A stretch of DNA of 6,072 nucleotides from Acholeplasmataceae bacterium (GTDB lineage Bacteria > Bacillota_I > Bacilli_A > Acholeplasmatales > Acholeplasmataceae): assembly GCA_003518475.1 (NCBI GenBank), contig DOYO01000028.1, positions 1 through 6,072 of the forward strand, read 5' to 3'. The position numbers and the translations under genes were made by a program. The notes beneath the pieces are model-generated. The model did no database searches, was not told the origin of the DNA, and saw only the letters and a program-made list of their open reading frames with translations. Positions 5,319 through 6,072 of this stretch are shown piece by piece (the first letter of the stretch is position 1; each line of letters starts with the position of its first letter).

Positions 5319-5356
5319 AAAAAGGCTAAATCACTTGAATTCATGTGATTTAGCTT
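5317..5356 (-). terminator. Strong Rho-independent terminator after the RNA methyltransferase gene
   Basis: GCTAAATCAC (5325-5334) and GTGATTTAGC (5345-5354) form a perfect 10-bp stem with a 10-base loop. On the minus strand it is followed by CTTTTTTG, ending the methyltransferase message 27 bases past its stop codon. The plus-strand flank (TTCTTTATTT) is also T-rich, so it may act in both directions. Confidence 0.85.
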
Positions 5357-5382
5357 CTTTATTTATGTCCGTATTTAAATTT

Positions 5383-6072
5383 CTACTTCTTAGTCAAAAT
5401 GACCAATGTTTCCAAACTTGTCGTATGATAAAACATCTTGATCGGATGAACTTTTGCAATATTGAACTTCGTTGTCAGCATCGCCAAGTCTCTTGCTAAT
5501 GTCTTCACGTCACAAGATAAATAAAATATCTTTTCAAAGTTCTTATTGAGTAAGACATCAATAAAATGCGGCATCAATCCATTTCTTGGAGGATCGACAA
5601 CCAGCACGTCTCCCTCAAGCAGATGCATAATCTTTTCAGCAGGTTCATCCATGATTTCAATATGGTCAAGATGATAGAATTCCTTTGTCTTCTTCGCCAT
5701 TTCTACAGATTCAGCATTCGATTCGATCATGATGACTTTCTTCGCTTCATCCGCTAAATAAAAGCCAATGCTACCGACTCCGCTATACGCATCGATGACG
5801 ACTTTATCTTTATCAATATTTTTTGCAATGATCTGATAAGCAAGCTCGATGACGGGTAGATTGATTTGGAAGAATGAACGGTCGTTTACGAAAATATTTT
5901 TATTCTTCAATGGCTCTGCGATAAGGTTTTCACCAAGTAGTGTGATGGATTCTCTACCTAAAATAGAACGTTCATCATCCATGATATTCACAGTAACGCC
6001 TGCTAGATTTGAAATGCCTTTTAAGACAGCAATCAATTCATTTCTTCCTACAAATAATTCTTTGGTTGCTAC
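5383..6072 (-). CDS. rlmD: 23S rRNA uracil-C5 methyltransferase (RlmD/RumA/TrmA family), C-terminal part
   Basis: Partial gene: 229 residues plus stop are visible and the frame runs open through base 6072, so the N-terminal part (TRAM domain and possible iron-sulfur cluster) is outside. The family methylates C5 of uridines in 23S rRNA or tRNA with S-adenosylmethionine. Landmarks along the visible residues: NDRSFFQIN (63-71); the SAM-binding loop DAYSGVGSIG (94-103); acidic Glu117 in IESN; VDPPRNGL (159-166); the catalytic nucleophile Cys187 in YLSCDVKTLARDL; and Glu221 in TTSLETLVIL, the expected general base. All catalytic residues are in place. Site specificity (U1939, U747 or tRNA U54) cannot be settled without the N-terminus, so the symbol is the usual annotation, not a proven assignment. 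The TTG at 6034-6036 is internal, because homologous sequence continues upstream of it (ELFVGRNE). Confidence 0.9.
   Translation of the reverse strand, partial: VATKELFVGRNELIAVLKGISNLAGVTVNIMDDERSILGRESITLLGENLIAEPLKNKNIFVNDRSFFQINLPVIELAYQIIAKNIDKDKVVIDAYSGVGSIGFYLADEAKKVIMIESNAESVEMAKKTKEFYHLDHIEIMDEPAEKIMHLLEGDVLVVDPPRNGLMPHFIDVLLNKNFEKIFYLSCDVKTLARDLAMLTTKFNIAKVHPIKMFYHTTSLETLVILTKK

Noticed and set aside
1..6072. tRNA, rRNA or CRISPR array
   Set aside because: No cloverleaf with a CCA end, no rRNA-like string and no regularly spaced repeats were found by eye on either strand.

Overview
The window reads as chromosomal DNA of a low-GC, Gram-positive-related bacterium. It shows the standard genetic code (TGA ends cysE and the metallo-hydrolase gene, and TGG encodes Trp), AGGAG-type ribosome binding sites, TTGACA/TATAAT-like promoters and U-tailed hairpin terminators. 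A free-living relative of the Mollicutes/Erysipelotrichia branch of Bacillota would fit, but that placement is inference; no marker here fixes the taxon.

Left part (1-2096, all on the minus strand). The window opens inside rsmE (16S rRNA U1498 methyltransferase, N-terminal part only). Upstream of it lies secG, with a near-consensus promoter and its own terminator. Next is a two-gene cysteine biosynthesis operon in the order cysK then cysE, overlapping by 11 bases: CysE acetylates serine and CysK replaces the acetate with sulfide. The operon starts from a 100-bp intergenic region (1997-2096) shared with a divergent gene.

Centre (2097-2807, plus strand). A glyoxalase II-like metallo-beta-lactamase-fold hydrolase is read divergently from cysK and ends in a hairpin that can also serve as terminator for the opposite strand.

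Right part (2808-5320, minus strand). This is the accessory-looking portion. It holds a lipoprotein of probable beta-propeller build (2969-4108), a two-helix membrane protein with a soluble C-terminal domain (4197-5066), and directly upstream a start-less reading frame (5063-5242) whose stop overlaps the membrane gene's ATG. This last looks like the tail of a decayed gene. The two intact genes probably form one transcription unit of unknown function. Downstream of the lipoprotein gene lie two copies of a 14-bp motif that could be an old insertion-element end. Bases are visibly richer in A and T here than in cysK.

Right edge (5321-6072, minus strand). The C-terminal part of an RlmD/RumA-type uracil-5 RNA methyltransferase is followed by a strong terminator.

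I see no RNA genes, CRISPR arrays, intact transposase or recombinase. The most interesting points are the decayed frame joined to the membrane protein, the unknown membrane protein/lipoprotein pair, the repeats between the divergent cysK and hydrolase promoters, and a serine acetyltransferase that keeps a C-terminal isoleucine on a very short tail.
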